Source: Chitinophaga oryzae
GTDB taxonomy: Bacteria; Bacteroidota; Bacteroidia; Chitinophagales; Chitinophagaceae
Reading direction: 5' to 3'
Assembly: GCF_012516375.2 (NCBI RefSeq)
Contig: NZ_CP051204.2
Span: forward strand, 4,712,001 to 4,776,000
DNA length: 64,000 nucleotides
Below the pieces are notes generated by a model. That model ran no database searches. It was given only the letters and a program-made list of their open reading frames with translations, and was not told the origin of the DNA. Positions within the stretch are counted from its first letter, which is position 1, and every line of letters starts with the position of its first letter. A program made the translations under genes and the position numbers. Below are positions 32,853 to 41,070 of the stretch, in pieces.

Positions 32853-35822
32853 TTAAAAATTAAGCATTACACCACCGGTGATGGTCCGCGGGGAAGGCAG
32901 CGCCGTCAGGCTCTTCGTATCAGGGTCCAGTCCTGTATAGCGGGTGATGGTGAAAATATTCTCTGTCTGCAGGTACACGCGGAAGCTCTCCATACGGGCC
33001 TTTTTCACCAGCTTCTCCGGGATGTCATAACTAACGGCAAGGCTCCGGAGCCTGAGATAGGAAGCATCCATAAAAGCGCCGTCGGATGCATTAAACAACG
33101 TGTAACCAATAGGAGCGAAACCTGCGTATTTCGCATTGTCGCCTGGTTTTGTCCAGTGGTTGGCCAACGCTTCCCTTGGCAGATTGCTCATAGCGCCCGG
33201 CAGTACATTAGCAAAGGGGTCCGGGCCCAGCTGTTTTTTAAAGTCGAACAAAAGATCCAGCCGCACGCCTTTCCAGGAGAACTGGGAACCGATACCGCCA
33301 TAATATTTAGGAGCATCGTCGATCGGAACATAACGGTCATCGGCGCCGGTCCCATCAGGTACGCTGAGGTTTACATTCACCTGTCCGTCTTTGTTACGGT
33401 CTTCGAAAGCATGTTTACCGGTAAGCGGATCTATGCCGATATAGTGCAGATAGTATCTGGTAGACAACGACTGCCCCACTTTATAGGTGCCGTAGTAGGG
33501 AGAGAATTCCAGGTCAGGATAGGCCGCCAGTATATTCCGGTTACGGGAGATGTTAAACGATACCGACCAGGAGTAGTCTTTTCGCTGTACCAGGTTGGCC
33601 CTGAGCATACCTTCCCAGCCGCTGTTTTGCACTACGGCCGCCCAGTTGGCCAGTACTGAACCGAAGCCGGTGTACTGTGGCGTGGGCAGGCCAGTCACCT
33701 GATCGCCGGTCCTGTTACGGTAATGCGACACCTCGAGATTGATTCGGTCGTTTAAGAAACCGACAGACAACGATCCTTCCATTTTTTTATTGGCTTCCCA
33801 GTGGTAGTCCTGGTTCATGGCGTGTATGGGCACATAAGGCTGTACGCCGTCGTATTTGCCAAGCAATCCTCCGATGGTGCGTGTGCCCCATTGCGAGAGG
33901 TACTGGTAGTCGCCGATAGAACCATCTCCCCCGGTGATGCCGTAGCTGCCCCGCAGCTTCAGGAAAGTGACCCACTGGGGAAGCACCGCTTTCATCCAGG
34001 GTTCTTCCGACATGATCCATCCCATGCCCACGGAGCCGAAATTGCCATACTGACGTCCCGGTGCAAAGCGGGAAGAACCATCTCTCCTGGCATTCAGGTT
34101 CAGGATATATTTGTTGTCCCAGTTATAGGAAATACGGCCGAATACCGCCGCATATTTATAGCGGCTCAGCATTTCAGCGGCCTGTTGAAAGGGTGCGTTG
34201 GAAATACTGCCCAGCAGGGCGTCGTCACCGAAGCCGAAGCCAAAGACCGTACTGCCGTTGGTGGCCGCTGACTGGTAGCTGGTACCGGCTTGTACGGACA
34301 GGTCGCCTTTCCCGATAAAACGGGTGTAAGCCAGCTGGGGTTCCACGATCCAGTTGGTATTGCGGGTAGTGCCAAAGATGGCCATGCCGGTGGGGTTCAG
34401 CGCAGGATTCTGCGCTGCGATCGGCACGAAATTGTCGCTCGTTCCGTTGACAAAAGAATAGCCGCCGGTAGTGCTGAAGGTGAGTCCTTTAGCGATCTCA
34501 TACCGCAGCTCCAGGCTTCCATCAAACTGGGTGGACTGGCTGATATTTTTTCTGCCCAGATTTTCAAAGGGGAACTGGCTATTAGGACTGTGCGCCGTCC
34601 ATTCCGCGAAGTTGAGATTTCCTTTGCTGTCATAGATAGGAGGCGCGTTGGGAGGCAGATAAGCGGCATCCCCCGGATTAACGATCGCATCCACTTTCGT
34701 ATAGCCGATGGTGGTTCCTACCATGATGCTGAACTTCTGGTTGGCAGAGACATGCCGTAAACGCGACATCACGGACGCTTTTTGTGAAGCGCCGCTCTTG
34801 CTCAGCAGCTCCACCTGACGACCGTAGTTGGCGCTTACGTAAAAGGTATTCTGGTTATCGCCGCCGGAGAGGCTGGCCGATACGTTGGTCATGGTGCCTG
34901 TGCCCAGGATCTCTTTTTGCCAGTTGGTATAGCGGGTGGTGTCCCACAGCATCAGATCGGGGGCAGTGGCGATAGTAGGTGTGATGCCTTCATTTTTGAA
35001 AGCCTCACGGCGCATCTGCAGGTATTCTCTGGTGTCCAGCAGATGCCATTGGCGGGGCACTGTGACAATGCCTTCCCGCACATCTACAGACAGTGCTGTT
35101 TTCCCTGTTTTACCTCTTTTGGTAGTGATGAGGATAACGCCATTTGCGCCGCGGGAGCCGTAGATGGCTGTTGCATCCGCATCTTTCAGCACTTCAATGC
35201 TTTCGATATCTTTTGCGTTGAGCCCGAATATAGGGCTCTGTCCACCGGCGGCAGAAAATCCGCCCTGCACAAATCCGGAAGATACACCTTCTGTGACGCT
35301 GACGAGGTTCAGCACCGTCAGCGGCACGCCATCGATGATATATAAGGGGTCTGACAGAAACCCTTTGCCGAGGGAGTTCCGTCCCCTGATTTCCAGTTTA
35401 ACGGGGGAACTGGCGTAGCCTGAGGTTTGCGTGACCAGCAGGCCGGGCACCCTGCCCTGCAACGCCTGCAGCGGGTTCATTACCGGTTGCGAGGCAATCT
35501 CTGTTCCCGTCACTTTGGTGATGTTACCCGTGGCCAGCCTTTTGCTGGTAACGCCATAACCCTGTACCACGGCCTGGTCCAGTTCACTGGTGGCCACTTT
35601 CATTTTCACGTACATGGTCACGCCGGGCTGTCCGGCAGCCATGGTCACCTTCTCGTAGCCGATGCTGGAGAAGGTGAGCATTTCTGCGTCTTTTAAATTC
35701 TTCAATGAAAAAAATCCTTTTTCGTTGGTCTGCGTGCCTTTACCTGATACACTGGCAAAGACGCTCACACCGGGTATCGGCTGGACTGTTTTTTCATCAT
35801 AGACCATTCCCATGACTTCCAC
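32853..35822 (-). CDS. SusC/RagA-family TonB-dependent receptor, main part (frame-shifted from its N-terminus)
   Basis: An open frame of 989 residues holding almost all of a SusC protein: CarboxypepD_reg-like domain (residues about 1-75, YDEKTVQPIPGVSVFASVSG), plug (about 95-230, with VVQGYGVTSKR and the SusC mark IYGSRGANGVILITTKRGK) and a 22-strand barrel to the C-terminus (TGGVMLNF). Signal peptide and STN domain are missing because they lie in another frame upstream (to 36187). One added base in the G run at 35848-35851 would join the two frames into a normal protein of about 1,110 residues. A GTG at 35822 opens the frame but would give a protein with no export signal. It may be a pseudogene or a sequence error. 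Confidence 0.9.
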   Translation of the reverse strand: MEVMGMVYDEKTVQPIPGVSVFASVSGKGTQTNEKGFFSLKNLKDAEMLTFSSIGYEKVTMAAGQPGVTMYVKMKVATSELDQAVVQGYGVTSKRLATGNITKVTGTEIASQPVMNPLQALQGRVPGLLVTQTSGYASSPVKLEIRGRNSLGKGFLSDPLYIIDGVPLTVLNLVSVTEGVSSGFVQGGFSAAGGQSPIFGLNAKDIESIEVLKDADATAIYGSRGANGVILITTKRGKTGKTALSVDVREGIVTVPRQWHLLDTREYLQMRREAFKNEGITPTIATAPDLMLWDTTRYTNWQKEILGTGTMTNVSASLSGGDNQNTFYVSANYGRQVELLSKSGASQKASVMSRLRHVSANQKFSIMVGTTIGYTKVDAIVNPGDAAYLPPNAPPIYDSKGNLNFAEWTAHSPNSQFPFENLGRKNISQSTQFDGSLELRYEIAKGLTFSTTGGYSFVNGTSDNFVPIAAQNPALNPTGMAIFGTTRNTNWIVEPQLAYTRFIGKGDLSVQAGTSYQSAATNGSTVFGFGFGDDALLGSISNAPFQQAAEMLSRYKYAAVFGRISYNWDNKYILNLNARRDGSSRFAPGRQYGNFGSVGMGWIMSEEPWMKAVLPQWVTFLKLRGSYGITGGDGSIGDYQYLSQWGTRTIGGLLGKYDGVQPYVPIHAMNQDYHWEANKKMEGSLSVGFLNDRINLEVSHYRNRTGDQVTGLPTPQYTGFGSVLANWAAVVQNSGWEGMLRANLVQRKDYSWSVSFNISRNRNILAAYPDLEFSPYYGTYKVGQSLSTRYYLHYIGIDPLTGKHAFEDRNKDGQVNVNLSVPDGTGADDRYVPIDDAPKYYGGIGSQFSWKGVRLDLLFDFKKQLGPDPFANVLPGAMSNLPREALANHWTKPGDNAKYAGFAPIGYTLFNASDGAFMDASYLRLRSLAVSYDIPEKLVKKARMESFRVYLQTENIFTITRYTGLDPDTKSLTALPSPRTITGGVMLNF

Positions 35823-36187
35823 GGGCGGCGGCGGTGCGTTGAACTCCGGGGCACATCGGCCTTCCGGAATATCACGATGGTGGTGCCTACGATCGTGAAG
35901 TTCAATGGCGTTTTGGCCAGCAGCTGCCTCATAAACGCCTCCAATGGCTGGTTGCGGGCATTCACCGGAACAGTTTGCGTAACGTCTACCTGCTCCGGAT
36001 TGAATACCACAACATGGTTGGTCTGTTTCTTTATTTCTGCAAACACTTGTTGCAGGGTAGCTTTTTTGCTACTGTAGTTCATAGTCTGGGATAATCCCCT
36101 CAGCGGCAGTCCCATAGCTGCTATCAGCAGCAACAGCCCCAGCTGTTTCCACGGTATACACCGCTTTGGACGTCTCAATTCTGGCAT
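35765..36187 (-). pseudogene. N-terminal STN fragment of the SusC receptor
   Basis: From the ATG at 36187 this frame encodes the missing start of the SusC protein: signal peptide (LGLLLLIAAMGLPLRGLSQ), then an STN domain (KATLQQVFAEIKKQTNHVVV, ending TPLNFTIVGTTIVIFRKADV). After RKADVP the frame turns into low-complexity nonsense and ends at 35765. Reading with one extra C in the CCCC run (plus-strand GGGG at 35848-35851) continues instead as PPEFNAPPPPVEVMG, a normal STN-to-carboxypeptidase linker. STN domains bind the FecR anti-sigma factor, so the FecR/sigma pair upstream belongs to this receptor. Confidence 0.85.
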
Positions 36188-36362
36188 AACATATTTTTGG
36201 TTGATAAATAATAACCGGTGGCTGAAGTGGCCGGGCATAGCTCCGCCGTTAAGCCCAAAGGACTTTTCGTTCCGGGACATACCAGGCCCTGACCACTAAG
36301 GCCGGCATGTTCACCTCCTCACCTGTTGTTGCTTGTTGACCTAAACTTTTATTATGGTTGCT

Positions 36363-37538
36363 TTATGGCATGACAATCAATTGCTTACCTTCTATTCTGA
36401 AACGGACGCCCATTTTTTCCAGCACTATCAGTGCCTGTGGCAGGTCCAGATCTCTTTTTATTTCTCCGCTGAAGACGATGTCTGCGCTGCCGGGTTCGTA
36501 TACGACCGTCACGTCGTACCACCGGGCCATCTGTCGCAGCACTTCTTTCAGATGGGCATGATCAAACTGAAACGAACCGTTTTTCCATGCGATGGCCATT
36601 TCCAGGTCCGGATGTTCCACCAGCCGGAGTCCTTCGCCTGATATGGCGGCCTGCTGGCCGGGCTTCAGCACCATGGATGTTTGCTGATGGTTCACTCTCA
36701 CGCTGCCATCCAGGAGGGTGGTACGGAGATTGGCTTCATCCGTATAGGCGTTTACGTTAAACCGGGTACCGAGTACTTCCACGGTCGCTTTCCCATTTAC
36801 ATCCACCCGGAAAGGCTTGTGGGTATTGGCTGCCACTTCGAAGTAAGCCTCCCCTGTTATTATCACGGCCCGGACCTTATCCGTAAAGACTGTCGGATAG
36901 GTGATGCTGGAGGCGGCATTCAGCCACACAGCTGTGCCATCGGGCAGTTCTATGCGGTATTGACCGCCGCGCGGCGTTGTTAATGTATGGTATTCCACCG
37001 CAGCGGTAGCTCCCTGGTAGTTCAGCCGGCCGCTGTCGTTCCGCACGGTGAGCCCCGGCTCCTGTACGATGCTGCCGCGGGTGCTGTCCAGCATAATTTC
37101 CTTACCGTTGGCAAGTTTCAGCACTGCGCGGTTAGTGCCGCTGGTGATGGCCATCGGTGCGGGCGTTGCCGGCTTTTTCCGGCTGGTCAGCATCCTGGCG
37201 GCAGGAACAGCCAGCGCCGCCACCAACACTGCGGCAGCTGCATACCGTACCCAGGAACGGCGCCACAACGGCAGCGGGCGGACAATATCCGTATCTTCCG
37301 CCGCTACAGACACCATCAGCCGGTCGAGTATACGCTGACTGGCGCCGGCGGGCAAAGGCGCTCCTGTGGTGAAAGCCGTATCATAATTGCCCTGCAGCAC
37401 TTTTTCCAGGGCATCCTCCTGCTCCGCTGCTGCCGGGTTTTCCTTCAGCCAGGCAAACAGCGTCCCGCTTTCCGGCTCCGTAATGGTGCCGTCGAGGTAC
37501 TTTTGCAACAGGTCCGCAGGAAATTTATTTGGTTCCAT
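36363..37538 (-). CDS. FecR-family anti-sigma factor
   Basis: A 391-residue inner-membrane protein. The N-terminal cytosolic part (1-95, starting with a DLLQKYLDGTITEPESGTLF anti-sigma-like helix pair) is followed by one membrane helix (about 96-115). The periplasmic FecR domain (about 130-300, with LPDGTAVWLNAASSITYPTV and GEAYFEVAANTHKPFRVD) comes next, then a DUF4974 domain at the end (LPQALIVLEKMGVRFRIEGK). It holds the ECF sigma factor encoded 61 bp upstream until the SusC receptor signals through its STN domain. The trio is the standard trans-envelope relay of Bacteroidota. Confidence 0.93.
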   Translation of the reverse strand: MEPNKFPADLLQKYLDGTITEPESGTLFAWLKENPAAAEQEDALEKVLQGNYDTAFTTGAPLPAGASQRILDRLMVSVAAEDTDIVRPLPLWRRSWVRYAAAAVLVAALAVPAARMLTSRKKPATPAPMAITSGTNRAVLKLANGKEIMLDSTRGSIVQEPGLTVRNDSGRLNYQGATAAVEYHTLTTPRGGQYRIELPDGTAVWLNAASSITYPTVFTDKVRAVIITGEAYFEVAANTHKPFRVDVNGKATVEVLGTRFNVNAYTDEANLRTTLLDGSVRVNHQQTSMVLKPGQQAAISGEGLRLVEHPDLEMAIAWKNGSFQFDHAHLKEVLRQMARWYDVTVVYEPGSADIVFSGEIKRDLDLPQALIVLEKMGVRFRIEGKQLIVMP

Positions 37539-37599
37539 ACTAATAAGACTAATGAGTAAAAGAAATGGGTGGATGGTCCGGAAAAAAAATCCGTTTTTT

Positions 37600-38178
37600 T
37601 TATTTCATGGCTATCAGCAGCATCAGCAGGGAGATATTGCCATGTTCCAGCAGGTAGTCCCGGATGGATTTTACGGCCAGCGACAGGTGCTGTTTAAATG
37701 TATTACGGGAGATATTCATCAGTGCAGCAGCTTCTTCATAGCTTTTGCCCTGCTGGCGGCAGAGGATAAACGCCTCCCGACGCTGCGGCGGCAGGTTGTC
37801 GATAGCCCGCTGCAAGAGCTCCTCGTACTGCTTCTGTTCCACGGCGTTCAGCACCGACTGCTCATGGATGCCCAGTGACATACGATGCATCACCTCATCC
37901 CTTACGGCATCGAAGAGCGTCAGCCTGTTCAGCTGGGTCAGCGCGGCATTGCGGGCGAGGCGGTACAGGTATGCGGCAAAAGAGGACTTAATGTCCAGCT
38001 GTTCGCGGACCTCCCAGATTTTCAGGAACACATCGTGCACCAGATCTTCTGTGAGCAGCGGATTTTTGGTGAATTTCAACAGGTAGGTATAAATCCCCCC
38101 GTGGTATTGCAGATAAATCGCTGTAAAGGCCGCCTGGTCACCTGCGGCGAGCCGCTTTAGCAGTTCCTGTTCATTCAT
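37600..38178 (-). CDS. ECF sigma factor (Bacteroidota FecI-like)
   Basis: About 192 residues from the ATG at 38178 (an in-frame TTG seven codons upstream is less likely). Region 2 lies at about 15-80 (YLQYHGGIYTYLLKFTKN, then DLVHDVFLKIWEVREQL) and region 4 at about 120-175 (LPPQRREAFILCRQQGKSYE, then AALMNISRNTFKQHLSLAVK). This is the short ECF type coupled to FecR anti-sigma factors. It is the first gene of the regulatory unit that controls the SusC-SusD operon and probably everything down to the S41 peptidase. Confidence 0.93.
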   Translation of the reverse strand: MNEQELLKRLAAGDQAAFTAIYLQYHGGIYTYLLKFTKNPLLTEDLVHDVFLKIWEVREQLDIKSSFAAYLYRLARNAALTQLNRLTLFDAVRDEVMHRMSLGIHEQSVLNAVEQKQYEELLQRAIDNLPPQRREAFILCRQQGKSYEEAAALMNISRNTFKQHLSLAVKSIRDYLLEHGNISLLMLLIAMK

Positions 38179-38368
38179 TCTATATAAGATATCAGACAAT
38201 CAAGCTCCCCCTACAGGAGACCGGTAAATTTAATATTAAATGCGGCAAAAAAAGAAGCCTTTTCCCGCCAGCCATACCCGGATTTGTCCATTAACATAAA
38301 AAACAATAGTTTGCCGCCGTTTGCGTTTTTGCTTATTTATTTACTATCTGATACCACAAATTCGTTAC

Positions 38369-39502
38369 ATGCTAACAAACCGACTGCGAGCCAACGCTTG
38401 CCAGCACCTGAGAGCGTTCCTGTTGCTTTTGGCCATCTCCGTGGCTTTCCATCCTGCCGGCCATGCACAAAACAATAATGTGACCGACAAATATGCCGGC
38501 GGTAAAAAACTGATCACCGGGCTGAGTAAAATTTTAAGCCCCAACGGTGTCCAGGAGAATTTCGAAGCTACCCTCGGCGGCACCAAACAATGGGTATTTG
38601 TACGGGGACAGGACCGTAACAATCCTATCATCCTCTTTGTACATGGTGGCCCCGCCTCTCCCATGTCGCCCGTAGCCTGGACCTGGCAGCGGCCTGTGGA
38701 AGAATATTTCACCATGGTGCAATATGACCAGCGCGCCTCCGGCAAAAGCTTCCTGTCCAACGATACCACCAACCTGGGCGCCACCCTGCACATCGACCGT
38801 TATGTAGACGACGCCATTGAACTGGCCGAACAGCTCCGCCTGAAATACCACAAAAAGAAACTGGTCCTCATGGGCCACAGCTGGGGCACTATTGTGGCGA
38901 TGCGCGCCGCCCTGAAACGTCCCGATCTGTTCTACGTGTATATTGGCGCAGGCCAGAACATCAACACGGTGGACAACGAACGGGTAAGCTTTGAATTTGG
39001 CCTGAAAGAAGCCATCCGCCGCAATGATACCACCGCCATCCGGGAGCTGCGATCCATCGCGCCCTACCCGGGCGACCAACCCATCACCCGCGAAAGGATC
39101 ATCATTGCCCGCAAATGGCCACAGGAATATGGCGGACTGGCAGCGTACAGACCGGTGCCTTCCTATTTCTTCAACGCCCCCCTGCTGTCTCCGGAATATG
39201 ATAAGAAAGATGTGGACGCCATCGATGAAGGCAACATCTTTACCCTCGGCAGAGTAATAGATGAGTTCCTGGCTGTGGACTTCAAAAACGTAAAAACGTT
39301 TCCTATCCCGGTACTGATGTTTATGGGACGGCATGACTATACCACCCCCTCCGAACCTACGGAGGCCTGGTTGAAAAAAGTGAAGGCGCCCTATAAAAAA
39401 GGGGTATGGTTTGAAAACTCATCCCACCTGATGATGATGGAAGAACCGGGCAAGTTCCTGCTGACACTGGTGCAGGATGTAAGACCGATGGCTTTGAAAT
39501 AA
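38369..39502 (+). CDS. Secreted alpha/beta hydrolase (proline-iminopeptidase-like)
   Basis: About 377 residues from the ATG at 38369, which opens a signal peptide (FLLLLAISVAFHPAGHAQ); an earlier in-frame ATG at 38321 would put 16 extra residues before it. The alpha/beta hydrolase fold shows the oxyanion motif FVHGGPASPMS, the nucleophile elbow MGHSWGTIVAMRAAL, Asp in MGRHDYTTPSEP and His in ENSSHLMMMEEP. The HGGP motif is typical of S33 proline iminopeptidases and related hydrolases. Export suggests a role in peptide or ester breakdown in the periplasm. It stands alone, divergent from the sigma factor gene and followed by its own terminator. Confidence 0.88.
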   Translation: MLTNRLRANACQHLRAFLLLLAISVAFHPAGHAQNNNVTDKYAGGKKLITGLSKILSPNGVQENFEATLGGTKQWVFVRGQDRNNPIILFVHGGPASPMSPVAWTWQRPVEEYFTMVQYDQRASGKSFLSNDTTNLGATLHIDRYVDDAIELAEQLRLKYHKKKLVLMGHSWGTIVAMRAALKRPDLFYVYIGAGQNINTVDNERVSFEFGLKEAIRRNDTTAIRELRSIAPYPGDQPITRERIIIARKWPQEYGGLAAYRPVPSYFFNAPLLSPEYDKKDVDAIDEGNIFTLGRVIDEFLAVDFKNVKTFPIPVLMFMGRHDYTTPSEPTEAWLKKVKAPYKKGVWFENSSHLMMMEEPGKFLLTLVQDVRPMALK

Positions 39503-39523
39503 TCTTATCGTTGATGCATAAAA

Positions 39524-39555
39524 AGGGACGCTTAGTGATAAGCGTTCTTTTTTTA
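39524..39555 (+). terminator. Intrinsic terminator of the hydrolase gene
   Basis: ACGCTTA (39528-39534) pairs with TAAGCGT (39539-39545) around GTGA, followed by TCTTTTTTT. It starts about 20 bp after the stop codon. Confidence 0.85.
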
Positions 39556-39687
39556 TGTTGATCATCTTCATTTCTACGTAGTACCACGTAAATGCGTTTT
39601 TGAGCACTACTACGCATGTTCACCAGGAACGCACGTTTTACATTTGCATCGCATCAAATGCGCCCCTTATAATAAAAGTAAAACGAT

Positions 39688-40869
39688 ATGTATTCCGTCA
39701 TGAAGAGAATGGCCGTATATACCCTGCTGCTGCTGGGCATATATAGTTGCAGGAAAAATGATAGCAGCCAGACCGGCCCCACACCGCCTGAACACGGCGC
39801 AGTAAGGGAAAAAGGCATCCCGGCCGGCGATGCGGTCCATGCTAAAATAGGCCCGGCCGGCGGAACACTCGCCACGACCGATGGACGCGTGCAGATAGAG
39901 ATCCCGGCCGGTGCGGTAACGAAAGAAACAGATTTCAGCATCCAGCCTGTTTCCAACACTCTGCCCGGCAGCCCCGGCAAAAGCTACCGCCTCCTGCCGG
40001 AAGGCCAGACTTTCGCGCAGCCAGTGAAACTGACCTTTCATTACGACGACGCCGATCTGGCCAATACTTCTGCCCAGGCCTTATATGCAGCCTTTCAGGG
40101 AAACGATGGCGTCTGGAAAATGATTCCCCAGACCACCCTCAACGAAACAGATCAGACATTAAAGGTCAATACCACCCACTTTAGTGATTGGGCCATCTTC
40201 GCCGAATTTTACCTGGAAGTGGGCAGTCGTGAACTGAAACCTAAAGGCGCCACCACCATTGATATTATGTCTCCTTTCCTGCTGGCTCCTCTGACACCGG
40301 GAGCTCCTATGGAAATCGGCAATCACTATTACGCAGAGGAAAATGCTAAAAATATCCGCAACTGGCAGGTGTTTAACGAGGGCTCTCTCAATGTGGCTGC
40401 CAACAAAAGGCAGAGCACCTATACCGCTCCCAATGCAATTCCATCCCACAACCCTGTGGAAGTCAGCGTGGAGATCTACAATATCCTTCCACCGGGCGTC
40501 AGCCGCCCTTCCGCTACGGGCAAGGTGGTTCTGCTGACCCGGATTTATATTGTAGATGAAACATACTTCTTCGCTGAGATCAATGGCGTTTCTCAGTCAC
40601 TGACCAGCATTTTTTATGTGGAAGATGATCAGGGTATCACCATCAACGGCAATATCGGCGCTACCACCAGCAGCATTATGTTATTCCTGGCAGGTCATAA
40701 TACCGGCCACTATCCCTACAACATGGACCAGATCGCCAACACAGGCGTAGCTGTTTACAATGCCCGTCCGGGCGAAGGCTATGTTCCCGCTTATTCCCCT
40801 GTTACGAAGACGATGTCATCTCGCCGGGTGGTATCACTATTGAAAAAAAGGAAAAGTCGGGAGACGTAG
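39688..40869 (+). CDS. ZU5-like surface lipoprotein, 3' end frame-shifted
   Basis: A lipoprotein (lipobox LLGIYSC near residue 20) with a ZU5-like domain at about 48-165 (IGPAGGTLATTDGRVQIEIP, AGAVTKETDFSIQPVSNT, then HFSDWAIFAEF). A second beta-rich region follows. An alternative ATG lies at 39700. The open frame ends at 40869 with a basic tail (SSRRVVSLLKKRKSRET) that looks like shifted coding sequence. One added base in the CCCC run at 40796-40799 would instead continue as CYEDDVISPGGITIEKKEK and run to a stop at 40986-40988, giving about 433 residues. The ZU5 fold is found in surface and adhesion proteins; no function is claimed. Confidence 0.82.
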   Translation: MYSVMKRMAVYTLLLLGIYSCRKNDSSQTGPTPPEHGAVREKGIPAGDAVHAKIGPAGGTLATTDGRVQIEIPAGAVTKETDFSIQPVSNTLPGSPGKSYRLLPEGQTFAQPVKLTFHYDDADLANTSAQALYAAFQGNDGVWKMIPQTTLNETDQTLKVNTTHFSDWAIFAEFYLEVGSRELKPKGATTIDIMSPFLLAPLTPGAPMEIGNHYYAEENAKNIRNWQVFNEGSLNVAANKRQSTYTAPNAIPSHNPVEVSVEIYNILPPGVSRPSATGKVVLLTRIYIVDETYFFAEINGVSQSLTSIFYVEDDQGITINGNIGATTSSIMLFLAGHNTGHYPYNMDQIANTGVAVYNARPGEGYVPAYSPVTKTMSSRRVVSLLKKRKSRET

Positions 40870-40988
40870 AGTACGTGACGGGACAATTTACCGCTACAGT
40901 ATACCGGGAAGAAGGTCAGTGCCCTGGTTTGAAGATCATCAAAAAATCAATATCCGGCAGATTCCGGGTCATCAGAAAATCCGAGTAA
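40801..40988 (+). pseudogene. Shifted 3' tail of the ZU5-like lipoprotein gene
   Basis: In the frame offset by one base from the preceding gene, this stretch reads DDVISPGGITIEKKEKSGDV and goes on to a TAA at 40986-40988, with normal codon use and a beta-rich pattern matching the body of the protein. It is therefore the true C-terminus, cut off by a one-base shift in the C run at 40796-40799. Confidence 0.75.
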
Positions 40989-41010
40989 ACATGAAGGTTT
41001 TGAAACCCCA

Positions 41011-41050
41011 AAAACAAACGGCTGTACCCTGTGGTACAGCCGTTCTTGTT
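41011..41050. terminator. Bidirectional intrinsic terminator
   Basis: AACGGCTGTACC (41017-41028) pairs perfectly with GGTACAGCCGTT (41033-41044) around CTGT. A-rich sequence precedes and CTTGTTT follows. It serves both the lipoprotein gene, whose restored stop is at 40988, and the convergent GH43 gene ending at 41071. Confidence 0.85.
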
Positions 41051-41070
41051 TCATGCGTTTAATAAGCATC

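Noticed and set aside
35765..35851. Programmed ribosomal frameshifting joining the two SusC frames
   Set aside because: The site is a plain CCCC run without a heptameric slippery sequence or an evident downstream structure, so error, mutation or DNA-level slippage is more likely.
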